Assembly (NCBI GenBank): GCA_043769985.1
Contig: JAYVIV010000282.1
Coordinates: 1-6,811, forward strand
Source: Arcicella sp043769985
Lineage (GTDB): Bacteria > Bacteroidota > Bacteroidia > Cytophagales > Spirosomataceae
Length of the DNA: 6,811 bases
Reading direction: 5' to 3'
Made by a program: the position numbers and the translations under genes. Below, one piece after another: positions 6,112-6,811 of this stretch. Each line of letters begins with the position of its first letter. The first letter of the stretch is position 1. The notes beneath the pieces were generated by a model. The model saw only the letters and a list, made by a program, of their open reading frames with translations, was not told the DNA's origin and ran no database searches.

Positions 6112-6811
6112 TCAACGATGCAATTTTCGTCTTTTGAGGTACACCAAAAGCTCTTTAGGGCGGTCGGTTTGTATGAGAGTTGCCCCGTGTTGAATGAGCC
6201 ACGCCCAGCTTTGTTCGGGGTGGTTTTTATCAACCGCCTCATCGTCGTCGTGTCCTGCATTGAGTGAAGCCCATAGCGAGTTTATCCAAATTTTAGAACC
6301 GTTTTTTCTGATAAAATCATATTCTTTCAAAACAGATGAGGTATCGGTTTTAAAAATTAATTCAAAAGCAACAGGATTCATCTGCGTTTGGTAGGTATTA
6401 ATAATTTGGGTAGCATGGGGTTTGTCAAGATTCACCACGGGCATATACACGATGCTGTCTATGAGGGTAGGATATTGGGTTTTGAGGGCAGCAAATTCTT
6501 CTTCCGATTTAAACAGACCAATATCAAGCGTATTGGTTTGTTTCAAGATGGCGTAGGTTTCTTTGTAATACGGAAAACTTTTATCAAGATTAACCAATAC
6601 TTTTCCTTTGGCAATATTCATCACCTCTTCCAAAGTGGGTATTTGGTGGTGTGTGAGTCGCCCGAGTCCGTTTCTGAGTTTTAGTTTTCTCAATTCTTCC
6701 AAGGTATAATCCGAAGGTTTGCCTTTTGCGTTGGTGGTGCGGTCGAGGGTTTGGTCGTGCATAATGACCACCACGCCATCTTTCGAGATATTCAAATCCA
6801 CCTCAATAATA
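6112..6811 (-). CDS. Glycerophosphodiester phosphodiesterase family protein, 5' end missing
   Basis: The frame runs off the right edge; 232 residues up to the stop are visible. It begins inside the GDPD TIM barrel at IIEVDLNISKDG, where Glu3 and Asp5 (visible numbering) correspond to the metal-binding E-x-D of the family, followed by VVIMHDQTLDRTT with catalytic-type His18. The first HRG motif and any signal peptide must lie beyond the window. Later landmarks are PTLEEV, VLVNLDK, KIWINSLW and a C-terminal TLIQTDRPKELLVYL strand-helix typical of the barrel end. GDPD enzymes split glycerophosphodiesters from deacylated phospholipids into an alcohol and glycerol 3-phosphate. The site after the fifth helix reads NLDK, with Asp76 where many members have a Glu metal ligand. 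Its downstream neighbour is a secreted alkaline phosphatase, consistent with phosphate recovery, but substrate and location are inferred. Confidence 0.9.
   Translation of the reverse strand, partial: IIEVDLNISKDGVVVIMHDQTLDRTTNAKGKPSDYTLEELRKLKLRNGLGRLTHHQIPTLEEVMNIAKGKVLVNLDKSFPYYKETYAILKQTNTLDIGLFKSEEEFAALKTQYPTLIDSIVYMPVVNLDKPHATQIINTYQTQMNPVAFELIFKTDTSSVLKEYDFIRKNGSKIWINSLWASLNAGHDDDEAVDKNHPEQSWAWLIQHGATLIQTDRPKELLVYLKRRKLHR

Noticed and set aside
1..6811. A multi-gene undescribed system such as defence, secretion or biosynthesis
   Set aside because: All five genes belong to well-known enzyme families with no shared system signature, and three hairpin terminators split them into separate units.

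Overview
This is an AT-rich chromosomal window that looks like Bacteroidota, probably Cytophagales or Flavobacteriales. The evidence is secreted proteins with signal peptides ending in ...FAQ or ...SAQ, A/T-rich leaders without Shine-Dalgarno sequences, matches to the Bacteroidota -7 promoter box TAnnTTTG, and a PafA-type alkaline phosphatase. The order is my inference; nothing here fixes the genus.

Layout. Bases 2-1111 (+) hold the 3' part of an RlpA-like peptidoglycan enzyme whose start lies left of the window. It carries three copies of a 23-residue repeat after the catalytic domain where a SPOR domain is often found. A strong hairpin terminator and a promoter-like box fill 1112-1263. Bases 1264-3402 (+) encode a complete secreted S9 family prolyl-oligopeptidase-type peptidase. 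A hairpin shared with the convergent gene follows. Bases 3455-4096 (-) encode a small cytoplasmic alpha/beta hydrolase. The 205-base gap at 4097-4301 is almost filled by a 168-base imperfect palindrome, the most unusual non-coding structure here. Bases 4302-5960 (-) encode a PafA-like secreted alkaline phosphatase. A promoter box and a terminator occupy 5961-6111. Bases 6112-6811 (-) hold the 3' part of a glycerophosphodiester phosphodiesterase whose start lies right of the window.

How they fit together. The window is mostly ordinary cell-envelope and periplasmic hydrolase content. The GDPD-family enzyme and PafA are consecutive on the same strand and could act in series to release glycerol phosphate and then free phosphate from lipid-derived diesters, but a terminator and separate promoter box suggest separate transcription. 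The peptidase, the RlpA-like protein and the alpha/beta hydrolase have no evident functional link to them. I found no defence system, phage, CRISPR array, tRNA, rRNA or complete transposase gene. The two things that merit follow-up are the RlpA C-terminal repeats and the palindrome, which may be a MITE-like element or an RNA hairpin.
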